64,000 nt of DNA. Source: Rhodanobacter sp. Lineage in GTDB: Bacteria > Pseudomonadota > Gammaproteobacteria > Xanthomonadales > Rhodanobacteraceae. The DNA is taken from the NCBI GenBank assembly GCA_030148505.1, contig JASBTI010000012.1, positions 124,001 to 188,000 on the forward strand, read 5' to 3'. Of the stretch, positions 7,968 through 18,700 are shown in pieces (position 1 is the stretch's first letter; every line of letters begins with the position of its first letter). Below the pieces are notes generated by a model. The model did no database searches and had not been told where the DNA came from. It saw nothing but the letters and a program-made list of their open reading frames with translations. The position numbers and the translations under genes are program-made.

Positions 7968-8894
7968 TCAGCGTGCGAGCACCTCATTCAATACCGCCAT
8001 CCGCACGAAGACTCCATTGGCCACCTGCTCCAGAATGCGCGACTGGACACCGTCCGCTACGTCCGAGGCGATTTCAATGCCGCGGTTGATCGGCCCCGGA
8101 TGCATCACCAGACAACCCTTGGCGGCCAGCGCCAGGCGCCGCTTGTCGAGGCCGTAAAGGGAGAAGTAGGCCGCCTCATCGGGCAACTCGATGGTGTCCA
8201 TACGCTCCTTTTGCAGGCGCAGCATGATCACCGCGTCAGCACCGGCGATGGCCCGGTCGAAATCTTCGACCCGGTGGCAATGTGCCAGTTCGTCCTCTGC
8301 CGGCATCAGCGATGCAGGTCCGCAGAGGCGAATTTCCTTCACCCCCAGCGCGGTCAAGGCATGTACATCCGACCGCGCCACGCGCGAATGCCTGATGTCG
8401 CCACAGATCGTCACGATGAGATTTTCGAGATCCGGTCGGTGCTGGCGGATGGTTAGCGCGTCCAGCAGACCTTGAGTGGGGTGGGCGCGGTTGCCATCGC
8501 CGGCGTTGATCACTGAAACGCCGCTCATCGCATGACGGACCAGCTGATCAGGTGTGCCCGTCTGCTTGTGCCGCACGATAATCGCATCCAGATGCATCGC
8601 TTCGAGCGTGTGCAGGGTATCGAACAGTTCCTCCCCCTTGCTGGTGGAGGAGAAGCCGATCTCGAAATTGACCACGTCGGCGCCCAATCGCCGTGCGGCA
8701 AGCTCAAACGATGTGCGAGTGCGGGTGGATGGCTCGAAGAACAGGTTGAGTACGGTCCGCCCGGATAGTACATCGAGCTTTCGGGTGCCGTGGGCGCAGG
8801 CGTCACGCAAGTTCTCGGCGCGATCGAGCAGGCGCTCGACAGTCGACCGTGGAAGGTTTTCGAGAGTGGTGAGATGGCGCAGTCGAGGGCTCAT
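7968..8894 (-). CDS. pyrB: Aspartate carbamoyltransferase, catalytic subunit
   Basis: Condenses carbamoyl phosphate and aspartate in pyrimidine synthesis. Motifs: carbamoyl-phosphate site 'FFEPSTRTRTSFE', 'SSTSKGE', 'HPTQGLLDALTI', and 'VMHPGPINRG'. 308 residues from ATG 8894; an upstream in-frame extension overlaps ruvX and is not conserved in character. No pyrI regulatory subunit gene is adjacent, and no pyrC-like partner is seen either. It lies 28 bp after ruvX and is probably the last gene of the gshB-tonB-yqgE-ruvX-pyrB run. Confidence 0.97.
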   Translation of the reverse strand: MSPRLRHLTTLENLPRSTVERLLDRAENLRDACAHGTRKLDVLSGRTVLNLFFEPSTRTRTSFELAARRLGADVVNFEIGFSSTSKGEELFDTLHTLEAMHLDAIIVRHKQTGTPDQLVRHAMSGVSVINAGDGNRAHPTQGLLDALTIRQHRPDLENLIVTICGDIRHSRVARSDVHALTALGVKEIRLCGPASLMPAEDELAHCHRVEDFDRAIAGADAVIMLRLQKERMDTIELPDEAAYFSLYGLDKRRLALAAKGCLVMHPGPINRGIEIASDVADGVQSRILEQVANGVFVRMAVLNEVLAR

Positions 8895-8922
8895 GGCGAT
8901 GGTTTCGGATAATGGGGGGTGA

Positions 8923-9372
8923 TTAGCGCGCGCCCGAATCGACAGCCGGCGCGACGTTGGCGTGCAACCAGCGTTCGACGATGACGGCCGCGGCAATGGC
9001 ATCGATGCTGGTTGCGTCGCGGCGACGCTTGAGTCCGACGGCGCGGGCGGCGGCGAATCGCTCGGCGGCTTCGCGGGAACTGTGGCGCTCATCGATCAGT
9101 TCCACCGGCAGGCTGTAGCGCGCGTGCAGCTGCGCGGCGAACCGCCGAGCGGCCCGGCTGGCGGCTTGTTCGCTGCCATCAAGGTGCAATGGCAAGCCCA
9201 CGATCAAGGTATCCGGCAACCACTCCTGGCGAAGCGGGTCCAGTCGCAGCCAATCCGGTTCGCCGTTACGCATGGGGATCGTGGTCAACGCCCGCGCGCT
9301 GGCAGTGATTGCATTGCCAACGGCGACACCGGTGAGGCGGCTGCCGACGTCGAAGCCGAGCACGCAGCTCAT
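8923..9372 (-). CDS. ruvX: YqgF/RuvX family Holliday-junction resolvase-like nuclease
   Basis: 149 residues with RNase H-like fold landmarks: 'LGFDVGSRLTGVAVGN' carrying the first catalytic Asp, 'LIVGLPLHLDGSEQAASRAARRFAAQL', 'VELIDERHSSREAAERF', and a terminal 'RDATSIDAIAAAVIVERWL' with the last acidic residues. The family processes the 5' end of pre-16S rRNA and was named for resolvase similarity. Start overlaps the yqgE stop by four bases, the widespread yqgE-yqgF pairing. Confidence 0.95.
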   Translation of the reverse strand: MSCVLGFDVGSRLTGVAVGNAITASARALTTIPMRNGEPDWLRLDPLRQEWLPDTLIVGLPLHLDGSEQAASRAARRFAAQLHARYSLPVELIDERHSSREAAERFAAARAVGLKRRRDATSIDAIAAAVIVERWLHANVAPAVDSGAR

Positions 9373-9938
9373 GCGTGGCCCGCATAACCGGACAATTGCC
9401 GGGGGTCGACACCGACCAGTCCGGCGGCGGCACTCCAGCGCTCCTCCAGTGGTGTATCAAAGACCACCCGCCCACTGGCTTCGACCGTAAGCCAAGCATT
9501 GGCCATCAGCTCCTGTTCCAGTTGGCCGGCCTCCCAGCCTGCGTAGCCGAGAGCCATGATGGCCTGACGCGGACCTTCACCGGCCGCCATGGCGACCAGG
9601 ATGTCGCGTGAGGTGGTGACGGACCATTCGTCGTTGATGCGGTAGCTGGACTCCCAGTTTCCCGCTTCACGATGCAGCACAAAGCCGCGTTCCTGCTGTA
9701 CCGGCCCACCGATCAGCACCGGGGCATCGGCTAGCTCGGCGTCAACGCATTCCAGTCGCATTTGCGTCAACACATCGCCCAGACGGTACTCGGAAAGGCG
9801 ATTCACCAGCAGCCCTACCGCGCCATTTTCGTCGTGCTGGCACAGCAAGGTCACGCCACGCGAAAAAGGCGGGGCCGCCAGGTTTGGCATGGCGATCAGG
9901 AAATGCCCGGTGAGGGTGGGAGGCTGCACGGCAATCAT
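9369..9938 (-). CDS. YqgE/AlgH family protein
   Basis: 189 residues; 'TGHFLIAMPNLAAPPFSRGVTLLCQHDENGAVGLLVNR' is the diagnostic N-terminal block, followed by 'VLIGGPVQQERGFVLHR' and 'ALGYAGWEAGQLEQELMANAWL'. The family (DUF179) is conserved beside yqgF but its activity is unknown; AlgH was linked to alginate regulation in Pseudomonas. Coupled to ruvX by a four-base overlap; tonB lies 39 bp upstream on the same strand. Confidence 0.95.
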   Translation of the reverse strand: MIAVQPPTLTGHFLIAMPNLAAPPFSRGVTLLCQHDENGAVGLLVNRLSEYRLGDVLTQMRLECVDAELADAPVLIGGPVQQERGFVLHREAGNWESSYRINDEWSVTTSRDILVAMAAGEGPRQAIMALGYAGWEAGQLEQELMANAWLTVEASGRVVFDTPLEERWSAAAGLVGVDPRQLSGYAGHA

Positions 9939-9977
9939 GGCGCCATTGTATGCGCAGTTGCCTGCATGCGCGGGGTG

Positions 9978-10847
9978 TTAACGCGTATGCAACACGTTGT
10001 TGGGCTGAAATTGCCAAGTACGGGTGATATTGAGTTCATCCAGGTGTTCGCCGGTTCGGGGCGCAGGCGGAAACGGCGCTGCCAGTCTGACGATACGTCT
10101 GGCCGCTTCGTCCAGCACTTTCTTGCCCGAACTCCGGATCACCTCGATTCGCTTGATGCTGCCGTCGAGATTGAGGACGACCGTAACCAACACGTCGCCG
10201 TGCAGGCCCAAGCGGCGGGCCTCCTCCGGGTAGTTGAGATTGCCTACGCGCTCAATCCGGTCGGTCCAGTGACGCATGTAGGCAGCAAAAGCGTATTCAC
10301 GGGTGCTGGCAGTAAGGTATTTGACCTTCGGTCGTTTCGCGTAGGCCACCTTCTTCTTGCGCAGTTCGGCGGCCAGTTGCGCGATTTCCTGCCGTCGCCG
10401 CAGTTCGGCTGCGGTCGCTGGTACGTCCTGCGGGTCGACCCGGGTTTGAGAGGTGTCGCTAGGTACGCTGAAGTCACTGGCTCCGGTCGTCGTGACCATC
10501 CGTGCCGGCGTCGCCGGGCGCGGCAATGGGGTGGTGTCGCTGACACGATGCGTGGCAATGCCCGGGTCCGGCCTTGGCAGTGGGCCGGAAAACAATTGCG
10601 AAGGCCTGGCAGCGCGATCGTTCTGGCCGCCGCCGCGATTATTGGCTTGGGCCAGGAAATCGGCCTTGGTGGGAACCTCCCGATTGGCCACGTTGACCAG
10701 GGCTACGTCCAGGGTCGGCAGGCTGGGCGTGGGTTTGGCAAAGTGGAAGGTAATCCCCAGCAACAGCACGCCGTGCAGCAACAGCGAAAAAAGCAGGGTG
10801 GCGCCGATCGGATCGGCGGTACGGTTGTCGGTAACGGCGGCACTCAC
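9978..10847 (-). CDS. tonB: TonB-like energy transducer
   Basis: 289 residues: an N-terminal inner-membrane anchor (about residues 14-36, 'IGATLLFSLLLHGVLLLGITF'), a Pro-containing periplasmic linker, an Arg/Lys-rich helix near 148-168 ('ELRRRQEIAQLAAELRKKK') and a C-terminal TonB domain ('LNYPEEARRLGLHGDVLVTVVLNLDGSIKRIEVIRSSG'). It would pass proton-motive energy to outer-membrane receptors. No exbB/exbD nearby. Overlaps the gshB stop by four bases, the gshB-tonB order common in Lysobacterales. Confidence 0.92.
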   Translation of the reverse strand: MSAAVTDNRTADPIGATLLFSLLLHGVLLLGITFHFAKPTPSLPTLDVALVNVANREVPTKADFLAQANNRGGGQNDRAARPSQLFSGPLPRPDPGIATHRVSDTTPLPRPATPARMVTTTGASDFSVPSDTSQTRVDPQDVPATAAELRRRQEIAQLAAELRKKKVAYAKRPKVKYLTASTREYAFAAYMRHWTDRIERVGNLNYPEEARRLGLHGDVLVTVVLNLDGSIKRIEVIRSSGKKVLDEAARRIVRLAAPFPPAPRTGEHLDELNITRTWQFQPNNVLHTR

Positions 10848-11821
10848 GCAGTATGGATTCCGGTGACTTGTCGTTCGACCACATCGAACAGCTGGCCTGC
10901 AATGTTAAGCCCGAACTGGGCATCAAGCTCACGCACGCACGTCGGAGATGTGATGTTGATCTCGGTCAGGTAGTCACCGATCACGTCGAGGCCGACGAAA
11001 AGCAGGCCTCGGCGGCGAAGCTCCGGCGCTACCTGGGCCACGATCCAGCGGTCACGTTCGGACAGCGTCACGCCTTCGCCGCGACCGCCGGCTGCGAGGT
11101 TGCCACGAAATTCGCCACCTTGGGGGATGCGGGCCAGTGCATAGGGCACGGGCTCACCATCGATGACCAGGATGCGCTTGTCGCCGGCGGCAATTTCAGG
11201 AATGTATTTCTGGGCAATCGCGAATTGCCGACCTTCCCCGTGGGCATTGCCACCGAGCAGGGTTTCCAGCATCGAGTTGAGATTGCTGTCGCCGGCCTTG
11301 ACCCGAAAGATTCCGCGTCCGCCCATGCCATCGAGCGGCTTCAGTACGATTTCACCGTGTTCGGTGGCAAATTGCCGCAACTCGTCGGCGTCCCGTGCCA
11401 CCAGGGTCGGTGCGGTGCATTGCGGAAAGGCCAGGGCGAACAACTTTTCATTGCAGTCGCGCAATGAACGGGGGTCATTGACGACGGTGACGCCGCCGCG
11501 CTGGGCCATCTCCAGCACCATGCTGTCGTAGATAAACTGCGTATCGACCGGTGGGTCCTTCCGCATCAATACGACGTCCATTTCCCGCAGGTCGCGCCAC
11601 TGCGGCTGTCCCAGGGTGTACCAGCGCTGCGGGTCGTCGCGCACTTCCAGTGGGGCGGTACGTACCCAGGGTGCACCATCGCGCAGGGCCAGATCGCCCT
11701 GCTCGAAGTAGTGAAGCGTGTGCTTGCGCCGCTGCGCTTCGAGCAGCATGGCCAGGCTGGTGTCTTTGGCAACCTTGATCGCGCCAATAGGATCCATCAG
11801 CACAGCGACCGAAAGGGACAT
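10844..11821 (-). CDS. gshB: Glutathione synthetase
   Basis: ATP-grasp ligase joining gamma-glutamylcysteine and glycine. 325 residues; N-terminal 'VLMDPIGAIKVAKDTSLAMLLEAQRR', the flexible glycine-rich ATP lid 'LKPLDGMGGRGIFRV', and the C-terminal 'FVGLDVIGDYLTEINITSPTCVRELD' are typical. First gene of a leftward operon with tonB, yqgE, ruvX and pyrB; its promoter should lie in the 346-bp spacer shared with pilG. Confidence 0.97.
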   Translation of the reverse strand: MSLSVAVLMDPIGAIKVAKDTSLAMLLEAQRRKHTLHYFEQGDLALRDGAPWVRTAPLEVRDDPQRWYTLGQPQWRDLREMDVVLMRKDPPVDTQFIYDSMVLEMAQRGGVTVVNDPRSLRDCNEKLFALAFPQCTAPTLVARDADELRQFATEHGEIVLKPLDGMGGRGIFRVKAGDSNLNSMLETLLGGNAHGEGRQFAIAQKYIPEIAAGDKRILVIDGEPVPYALARIPQGGEFRGNLAAGGRGEGVTLSERDRWIVAQVAPELRRRGLLFVGLDVIGDYLTEINITSPTCVRELDAQFGLNIAGQLFDVVERQVTGIHTA

Positions 11822-12167
11822 CGTAGTTCTCCAGAGGTGGATGCGGTATCGAGAAGGTTGAACCGGCCTGCTGCCGGTTTAAGGCTGACATGGTAAGACC
11901 GATGGCTACCGGAAAGTGCTCGGGGCTGACGCGCCGGGTCGGATGGTGTCAATATGCGGCAGCTTGGTGGTGTGGTGCGCATTGTCGATGATTATTGCTT
12001 GACAGTTTCAGCAGGCTGGCAGTAAACAACAAAGTCATCTGACCGGTGGCCGGGTGTGAGTTCGGGCTGCGGGTCGAGGTGGAATTTTCACATGCACAGT
12101 AAAGCGGCGCGGTTGTTGCATGTCTTGCATGTCTATCCTGAGCTCGGGCGGGCCGCAGGGGGAGTAA
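11822..12167. promoter_or_regulatory. Divergent gshB/pilG spacer
   Basis: 346 bp without a gene. It contains a short hairpin 11861-11879 (AACCGGC, five-base loop, GCCGGTT) that would lie in the gshB 5' leader, a candidate rightward promoter with TTGACA at 11999-12004 and a poor -10 (TAAACA, 12023-12028), and a tandem 9-bp direct repeat (TTGCATGTC twice, 12116-12133) about 35 bp before pilG. The repeat is a candidate binding site for a regulator of the Pil-Chp operon. Confidence 0.45.
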
Positions 12168-12578
12168 GTGAATTTGAACGTGAGTGCAAATGACTTGGCC
12201 GGTCTCAAGGTCATGGTAATTGATGATTCCAAGACCATTCGCCGCACCGCAGAGACCCTGCTGAAGAAGGAGGGCTGCGATGTGCTTACTGCGGTTGATG
12301 GTTTCGAGGCGTTGGCCAAGATTTCCGATCAGAAACCGGCGATCATCTTCGTCGACATCATGATGCCGCGACTCGATGGGTACCAGACTTGTGCCCTGAT
12401 CAAGAACAATCCGCTATTCCGGGCGACGCCGGTGATCATGCTGAGTTCAAAGGACGGCTTGTTCGACAAGGCGCGCGGACGGATCGTAGGAGCCGAGCAA
12501 TACCTGACCAAGCCATTCACGCGGGATGAACTGCTCGGTGCCATCCATCGCCATGTTGGCGCAGTATCAAGCCACTGA
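12168..12578 (+). CDS. pilG: Type IV pilus response regulator PilG
   Basis: Single-domain CheY-like receiver, 136 residues. Acidic pair in 'MVIDDSKTIRR', phospho-acceptor Asp63 in 'IIFVDIMMPRLDG', switch Ser in 'VIMLSSKDG' and Lys in 'YLTKPFTRDELL' are all present. GTG start with a GGGGGAG ribosome site five bases upstream. In Pseudomonas PilG is the output regulator of the Pil-Chp system that promotes pilus extension and cAMP signalling. First gene of the operon. Confidence 0.96.
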   Translation: MNLNVSANDLAGLKVMVIDDSKTIRRTAETLLKKEGCDVLTAVDGFEALAKISDQKPAIIFVDIMMPRLDGYQTCALIKNNPLFRATPVIMLSSKDGLFDKARGRIVGAEQYLTKPFTRDELLGAIHRHVGAVSSH

Positions 12579-12600
12579 CTGCAGATTTTGAGGGGGGCCT

Positions 12601-12972
12601 GTGGCCAATATTCTTATCATTGACGACTCACCGACCGACGTGCGCGTCTTTACCACGCTGCTTGAACGTGCCGGCCACAAAGTGGACGCTGTTCACAGCG
12701 CCGAGGAAGGTATCGAGCGCGCGCGAAGCGACCTGCCTGACCTGATCATCATGGATGTCATCATGCCTGGCATGAATGGCTTTCAGGCGACACGCACCTT
12801 GACACGCGACCCCGCGACCTCGGCGGTGCCGATCGTGATGATCACGACGAAATCGATGGAAACCGACCGGGTTTGGGGTATGCGCCAAGGTGCTCGGGCG
12901 TTCATTACCAAGCCGGTGAACGAGAAGGATCTGTTGGCCTGTATCAACGATCTTTCGTCAGGTGCCACATGA
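12601..12972 (+). CDS. pilH: Type IV pilus response regulator PilH
   Basis: Second CheY-like receiver, 123 residues: 'LIIDDSPTDVRVF', phospho-Asp52 in 'LIIMDVIMPGMNG', 'IVMITTKSMETDRVWGMRQGARAFITKPVNEKDLL'. The 'METDRVWGMRQGA' helix is characteristic of PilH. GTG start with GGGGGG upstream, 22 bp after pilG. PilH tunes or drains phosphate from the Chp kinase. Its stop overlaps the pilI start (ATGA). Confidence 0.96.
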   Translation: MANILIIDDSPTDVRVFTTLLERAGHKVDAVHSAEEGIERARSDLPDLIIMDVIMPGMNGFQATRTLTRDPATSAVPIVMITTKSMETDRVWGMRQGARAFITKPVNEKDLLACINDLSSGAT

Positions 12973-13508
12973 GTGTGGTCGCCAATCAGACTCCTTACGA
13001 GATTCTTGCTCACTACGAGCGACTTTCGCTGGCACATGCGGCAGACACCCAGGACAAGCTGGAGGCGCCCGGTCTCTGGCGTGGCATCGGCTTTCGTGTC
13101 GGTTCCCGACTCTTGCTCAGTGGGATCGATGAAATCAATGAGTTGCTCGCGGTACCGGTACTGACTCCGGTGCCGGGAACCCAGGCGTGGCTCCTCGGTG
13201 TAGCGAATGTGCGAGGCAATCTGGTGCCGGTGATTGATTTTGCCCGTTTCCTGTTCGGCGAGCGAACCCAGCATACCGAGCGCACACGACTGCTGGTGGT
13301 GCGGCAAGGCAATGGCAGTGTAGCGTTGCTGGTGGACGAGGTGTTCGGTCAGCGAACGGTCGACGAGGAGCAGCGTCGGTTGGCAGAGCCTGAGGACGAT
13401 CCCCGCTTGACCCGCTTCGTCGAGAGTCGGGTCGGTGAGCAACAGTTGGCAATTCTAAGCATGAACCGGTTGGTACGCGCGCCTGATTTTCGTCAGGCCG
13501 CTGCCTGA
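12969..13508 (+). CDS. pilI: CheW-like adaptor PilI
   Basis: 179 residues from ATG 12969, which overlaps the pilH stop. One CheW fold: 'GIGFRVGSRLLLSGIDEINELLAVPVLTPVPGTQAWLLGVANVRGNLVPVIDFARFLFG' and 'LLVVRQGNGSVALLVDEVFGQRTVDE'. It would couple the PilJ receptor to the ChpA kinase at the inner membrane near the cell poles. A 126-bp spacer precedes pilJ. Confidence 0.95.
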   Translation: MSVVANQTPYEILAHYERLSLAHAADTQDKLEAPGLWRGIGFRVGSRLLLSGIDEINELLAVPVLTPVPGTQAWLLGVANVRGNLVPVIDFARFLFGERTQHTERTRLLVVRQGNGSVALLVDEVFGQRTVDEEQRRLAEPEDDPRLTRFVESRVGEQQLAILSMNRLVRAPDFRQAAA

Positions 13509-13634
13509 TGCCGGGTTAGCGCTCCAGCGATCGAAGGGCCGGCCCGCGAGTGGCCGGAAATTTGGGATAGCAAATCCCTGGTCGATACTCGCTGATGCGG
13601 CGGTGGCGGCAAGGTAGAGACGGACGAGGTGAAC

Positions 13635-15665
13635 ATGAGCACTACAGGGGGCGTCAGCAGGGAACGGGGTTACACCGTACTCATTGTCCTGCTGCTGATC
13701 GCGATCGGCTTTGCGGCACTGGATTTCTTTCTACTCAACCAGAAGAACGGTGAGGATCGACAAGCGATTGCGCTGACCACGCAAATCCAGGTGCTATCGC
13801 AGCAGACGGCGAAGTTCGCGCTGGAATCGGCGGATGGTAATGCCGGGTCCTTCAAGGAGCTCGAGAGCACCCGCAACTCGATCGACTCAGCCGTGCAGCG
13901 GCTGAACAAGGGTGATCCTGAAAGTGGCATGCAGGCTTACAGCAACAATAACGCTACGCCGGCAGGACGCGCGGTGAGTGCACTGGACGCCTCGTGGAAA
14001 CAGCTTGACGCCGACATTGGCAAAATTCTTTCCAACAAGGCCGTGGTGCTCGACTCGAAGTTGCGCGCCAACACCCTTGCGCAACAAATGCCCCTGCTTA
14101 ATTCGAGCATGGAGCAAGTGGTCAATATTTTGCAGCAGCGCAACGGCAGCTCCGAGCAGATGCTCGGAACGTCTCGTCAGATGCTGTCCGCTGACCGCAT
14201 CATCCGTCGCGTGCAGGAGGTCCTGCAAGGGGGCGACACGGCACAGTCCGCCGCCGACGGGCTGTCGCGCGACGCCTTGCTGTACGGCAGTGTGCTGAAG
14301 GGCTTACTCGAAAATAGCCCTGACAGCGGCGTGAAGCCCGTCAAGGATGCAAACGCGCACAAGATTCTCGCCGACATGGATGCAAGCTGGAGCAAGCTTA
14401 CCGATCCCCTTGCCAAGCTGGTTGCGGCGGCGGGCAATATCGCAGACGTCAAGCGGGCCGGAAACCAGGCTTCCTTGGACTCGCAGACCGTGCTGCTGCG
14501 TGCTAACGACGTCTCCGAGCAAATCGGCAAGCTGCCGCTGCGACGCCTGTTTCCGAACATCTGGTGGGGCCTGCTGGGTGCAGCCGGTGCAGTGGCATTT
14601 GCATTGCTGCTGGTCATTACGCTGGTGCGCGATCAGCGGCAACGTTTTGCCAGCAGTGCCGAGCTCAACCAGCGTAATCAGGAGGCGATCATGCGTCTGC
14701 TGGATGAGATGGGCTCGCTGGCCGAAGGTGACCTCACGGTCAAGACCACGGTCTCCGAGGACATTACCGGTGCGATCGCCGATTCAGTGAATTACGCTAT
14801 TGACGAGCTTCGTTCCCTGGTTACGACGATCAATGAGACCTCCGAGCAGGTGTCCTCGTCGGCGCAGGAGACCCAGACCACAGCGAGGCATCTGGCGGAC
14901 GCGGCCGAGCAGCAAGCGCAGCAGATCAGCTCCGCCACGTCCGCGATCAACCAGATTGTGAACTCGATGGATGTGGTGTCCAAGGACTCCGCCGAGTCCG
15001 CCAGCGTGGCCGAACGCTCGGTAAAAATTGCCTCGCGTGGCGCCGAAGTCGTACGCGAGACTATTTCAGGAATGGATTCGATCCGTGACCAGATCCAGGA
15101 AACCTCAAAGCGCATCAAGCGTCTTGGCGAGTCGTCGCAGGAGATCGGGTCGATCGTCGAACTGATCAACGATATTGCCGAGCAGACCAATATCCTGGCC
15201 CTCAATGCCGCCATCCAGGCCGCTTCGGCGGGTGAAGCCGGTCGCGGTTTTGCCGTGGTTGCAGATGAAGTGCAGCGGCTGGCAGAGCGCTCGACCAGCG
15301 CCACCAAGCGTATCGAGACCCTGGTACAGACCATTCAGTCCGATACCAATGAAGCGGTCAATTCGATGGAGCAGACTACCGCCGAGGTGGTTGCTGGTGC
15401 ACGCCTGGCTGAGGATGCCGGCAGTGCGCTGGGCGACATCGAGCGGGTTTCGCATGACTTGTCGGCGCTGATTCAGAATATTTCCGCCGCCGCTCGCGAA
15501 CAATCATCGGCAGCCACGGATATTTCGGTTTCGATGAATGCCATTCAGGAAATCACCTCTCAGACCTCGCAGGGTGCAAGTCAGACCGCCGACTCGATCG
15601 GTACGTTGGCGCAGCTGGCGAGCGATTTGCGACGTTCGGTGGCCCACTTCAAGTTGCCGGGTTGA
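13635..15665 (+). CDS. pilJ: Methyl-accepting chemotaxis protein PilJ
   Basis: Receptor of the Pil-Chp system, about 676 residues. TM1 near residues 12-33 ('[22 protein letters not shown]'), a periplasmic PilJ-type sensor, TM2 near 306-328 ('[22 protein letters not shown]'), HAMP, then a long coiled-coil signalling domain with hairpin tip '[33 protein letters not shown]'. I prefer ATG 13635 to GTG 13629 because GAGG at 13626-13629 is then correctly spaced. No pilK (CheR-type methyltransferase) follows it. Confidence 0.96.
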   Translation: MSTTGGVSRERGYTVLIVLLLIAIGFAALDFFLLNQKNGEDRQAIALTTQIQVLSQQTAKFALESADGNAGSFKELESTRNSIDSAVQRLNKGDPESGMQAYSNNNATPAGRAVSALDASWKQLDADIGKILSNKAVVLDSKLRANTLAQQMPLLNSSMEQVVNILQQRNGSSEQMLGTSRQMLSADRIIRRVQEVLQGGDTAQSAADGLSRDALLYGSVLKGLLENSPDSGVKPVKDANAHKILADMDASWSKLTDPLAKLVAAAGNIADVKRAGNQASLDSQTVLLRANDVSEQIGKLPLRRLFPNIWWGLLGAAGAVAFALLLVITLVRDQRQRFASSAELNQRNQEAIMRLLDEMGSLAEGDLTVKTTVSEDITGAIADSVNYAIDELRSLVTTINETSEQVSSSAQETQTTARHLADAAEQQAQQISSATSAINQIVNSMDVVSKDSAESASVAERSVKIASRGAEVVRETISGMDSIRDQIQETSKRIKRLGESSQEIGSIVELINDIAEQTNILALNAAIQAASAGEAGRGFAVVADEVQRLAERSTSATKRIETLVQTIQSDTNEAVNSMEQTTAEVVAGARLAEDAGSALGDIERVSHDLSALIQNISAAAREQSSAATDISVSMNAIQEITSQTSQGASQTADSIGTLAQLASDLRRSVAHFKLPG

Positions 15666-15752
15666 CACCGGCGTGGTTGGTATCAGCATTTGGACGGGGG
15701 GTAGTCTCGACGGTTGCGTGACAGGCGGATACGCGACTGCTGAGAGAGGCGC

Positions 15753-18700
15753 ATGAGACTTCAAGATCACATCGATTTCACCACCCTGCAGTGGGTAAAA
15801 CTGGAGCTCGACGAATCGTTGTCGACGGCCCGGGACGCCCTTGAAAGTTACGTCGACAATCCGGGCGATGCAGGGGCCATGCGTTCCTGCGCGAGTCATC
15901 TCCATCAGGTGCATGGCACCTTGCAAATGGTCGAGCTGTACGGCGCGGCGACGGTTACCGCCGAGATGGAGACGCTGTGCTCCGAACTGCTGGATGATCG
16001 GGTGGTTCATCGCGAAGAGGCTTATGCCGCGTTGATGCGCGGGCTGATGCAGCTTCCCGATTATCTCGAGCGACTGTCCGGTGGCCATCGGGACGTACCG
16101 GTGGTGTTGTTGCCGCTGCTAAACGATTTGCGCGCGAGCCGTGAACAGCCTCCGCTCAGCGAATCGGCGATGTTCCATCCCAATCTCGATGCATTTCTGC
16201 CCGAGCAGGCTCCGGCTGCGATGAGCGAGGCTTACGCGCAGGACCATCGCAGTGAGCTGGGTGACTTGCGGCTGCGTTTTCAGCAGCAGCTGCTTGGATG
16301 GTTCCGTGGCCAGAATGCCGCGGAGCAGCTCGTCGGTATGCGCAAAACCCTGCTCGCTATCACCGCCCGTTGTTACCACGTGCATGGTCGGCGGTTATGG
16401 TGGATTACTGCCGGCGTGCTGGAGGGTGTGGAGCAGGGCATGCTCAAAAGCCAGGCCGGTGAAATACGTCAGTTGATCGGCAAGGTCGACCGCAACATCC
16501 GACAACTGATCGAGCACGGCGAAAATGCGCTGCGCGATGGTGATGCGGATGACGTCGCCCGCAAGCTCCTTTACATCGTAGCCCAGGCCAAGCAGCGCAG
16601 TCCGCATATGGAGCTGCTGCGCGCTACCTACGAGCTGGACAGCCTGCTTCCCGATGAGGGAGAGCTAGAGCACGCCCGTGGGTCAATGTCCGGACACAAC
16701 CGTGCCTTGCTCGATTCGGTATCGAGGGCCTTGAAGGACGATTTGTTGCGCGTCAAGGAAGCCCTCGACCTGTTTCTGCGTCAGCCCGACGGCGACCCGG
16801 AGCAACTCGGGGTGCAGGGGGAGGTTCTTGAACGTGTGGGAGACACGCTGGGGATGCTCGCGTTGGCGGTACCCCGCCGGTTGGTCAACGAGCAGCGGCA
16901 CATCATCGACGAAATCGCCAACAAGATACGCGCTCCGGACGAAGAGATATTGTTGGATGTGGCGGGGGCGCTGCTCTATGTCGAGGCCTCGCTGGACGAT
17001 CATATCGAGAGCCTGGGTTCGCAACACGATACCGAAGAGCAGGAGATGACCCAAGGGCTGCCACGCAGCGAAGCGCTCGGTGTTGTCGCCACCTTGATGC
17101 AGGAGGCCATCAAGAATACGGTCAGTGTCAAGGACGCCATTGTCTCGTTCGTGGAATCGGGCTGGGAACACGAGCGCCTGATCGGCACGCCCATGCTGAT
17201 GGACGAAGTTGCGGGTGCGATGCGCATGATGTCCGCACCGCGCCCGGCGGAGTTGGCGCAAGGTGTGGGGCGTTTCATCGCTTATGAGTTGCTCGCCGAC
17301 CAGCAGGTTCCCAGCGGGACACACATGGATCATCTCGCCGATGCGATTGCCGCCCTGGAATACTATCTGGAAGCGGCCCGGGAACATCGCGGAGGTCTCG
17401 ATCACATCCTCGATGTGGCCGAGCACAGTCTTGGACTTCTCGGCTACTGGCCGGTGCCCGCTGTACGTGATGTGCCAGAGCCTCCCGGCGCTGCCGCGAC
17501 CCTCGAGGTGACGGCAAGCGAAGAAGGACTGCGGGGGGAGCATCCCGAACTTACCGAATCGGTCAGCGTGCTTCCGGGTGACGACGCGTCCGATCTATTT
17601 GTCCAGCACGAGACGCAAGAGGGAAGACAGGTAGAGGATCTCGCCGGCTTGCGCTTTGCGCAAACGGAGGCGATCGCACCGTCCGCTCCGCTTGATGGAC
17701 ATAGCGATGAAGAAGGTGAGTGGATCGAAATCGAAGAAGAAGTCTTCGAAAAGGTGCCGATGCGCGATCCTCTTGCTTCCCACACCCGTTTTCATGCTGG
17801 TGCGGAGGGTATCGATGACGACATTCGTGAAATCTTTCTGGAGGAGATGCAGGAGGAGATCGACAGCCTCGAGCAGGCCGAGGCAGCCTGGTTGGCCGAC
17901 CCATCCCAGTCGGCACCGCTGACCGGAATTCGCCGCTCGTTCCACACGCTCAAGGGTTCTGGGCGGCTGGTTGGCGCGGGTGTTCTCGGGGAGTTTGCGT
18001 GGAAGGTCGAGGACATGCTCAATCATGTGCTGGACCATTCAGTCGAGCCTGACGAGGGCGTCCAGGCGTTGGTCAGGCACGCCATCGCTGCGCTGCCCGA
18101 ACTGCTGGCGGCGCTCAAGGGCGAAGGCGACCCACGGGCTCCGCTCAGCGCCATCATGCAGGCGGCCGAGCAGCTGGCGGCCGGCCGGCCGGCTCGCGTT
18201 GAAGACTATGTTGCCACCGGCACTGAAATCGTCAGTAAACAGGTTCGCCGCCGCGTACCATCTGGGCAAGTGGAGGCGAACACGGTACCCGAGGCCAGCA
18301 TCACAGAACGCAAGGTTGCTGATGCGGTTGTTGCAGAGGATGCTTTCAATGCAGGTGAGGACACGGCGACGTTTGGTCTGTCGGCGTTGCCGCCGGTCGA
18401 TCCCGTCTTGCTGGAAATCCTGCGTAGCGAGGTCAGCCAATATCAGCAGACCATTCGGCGGGCCATAGCACAGGGTGGCAACGAACTACCTATCGGTGAA
18501 ACTTTGCTACGTGCGGTGCATACCTTGCATGGCGCCATCGCGATGGTCGACATTCCGTTGCTGACACAGCTGCTGTCGCCGCTGGAGGGATTGGTCAAGC
18601 GTCTGCGCGCAGCGGGGCTGCCCTTGCCGGAGGAAGGCGTGCGCCTGCTGGGCGAGTCGATTGAGTTGGTCAGCAAGGTGATGGATCAGTTTGATGTGGT

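Noticed and set aside
9762-10973. 403-codon plus-strand frame opposite tonB
   Set aside because: Antisense to TonB and parts of gshB and yqgE; no recognisable domain.
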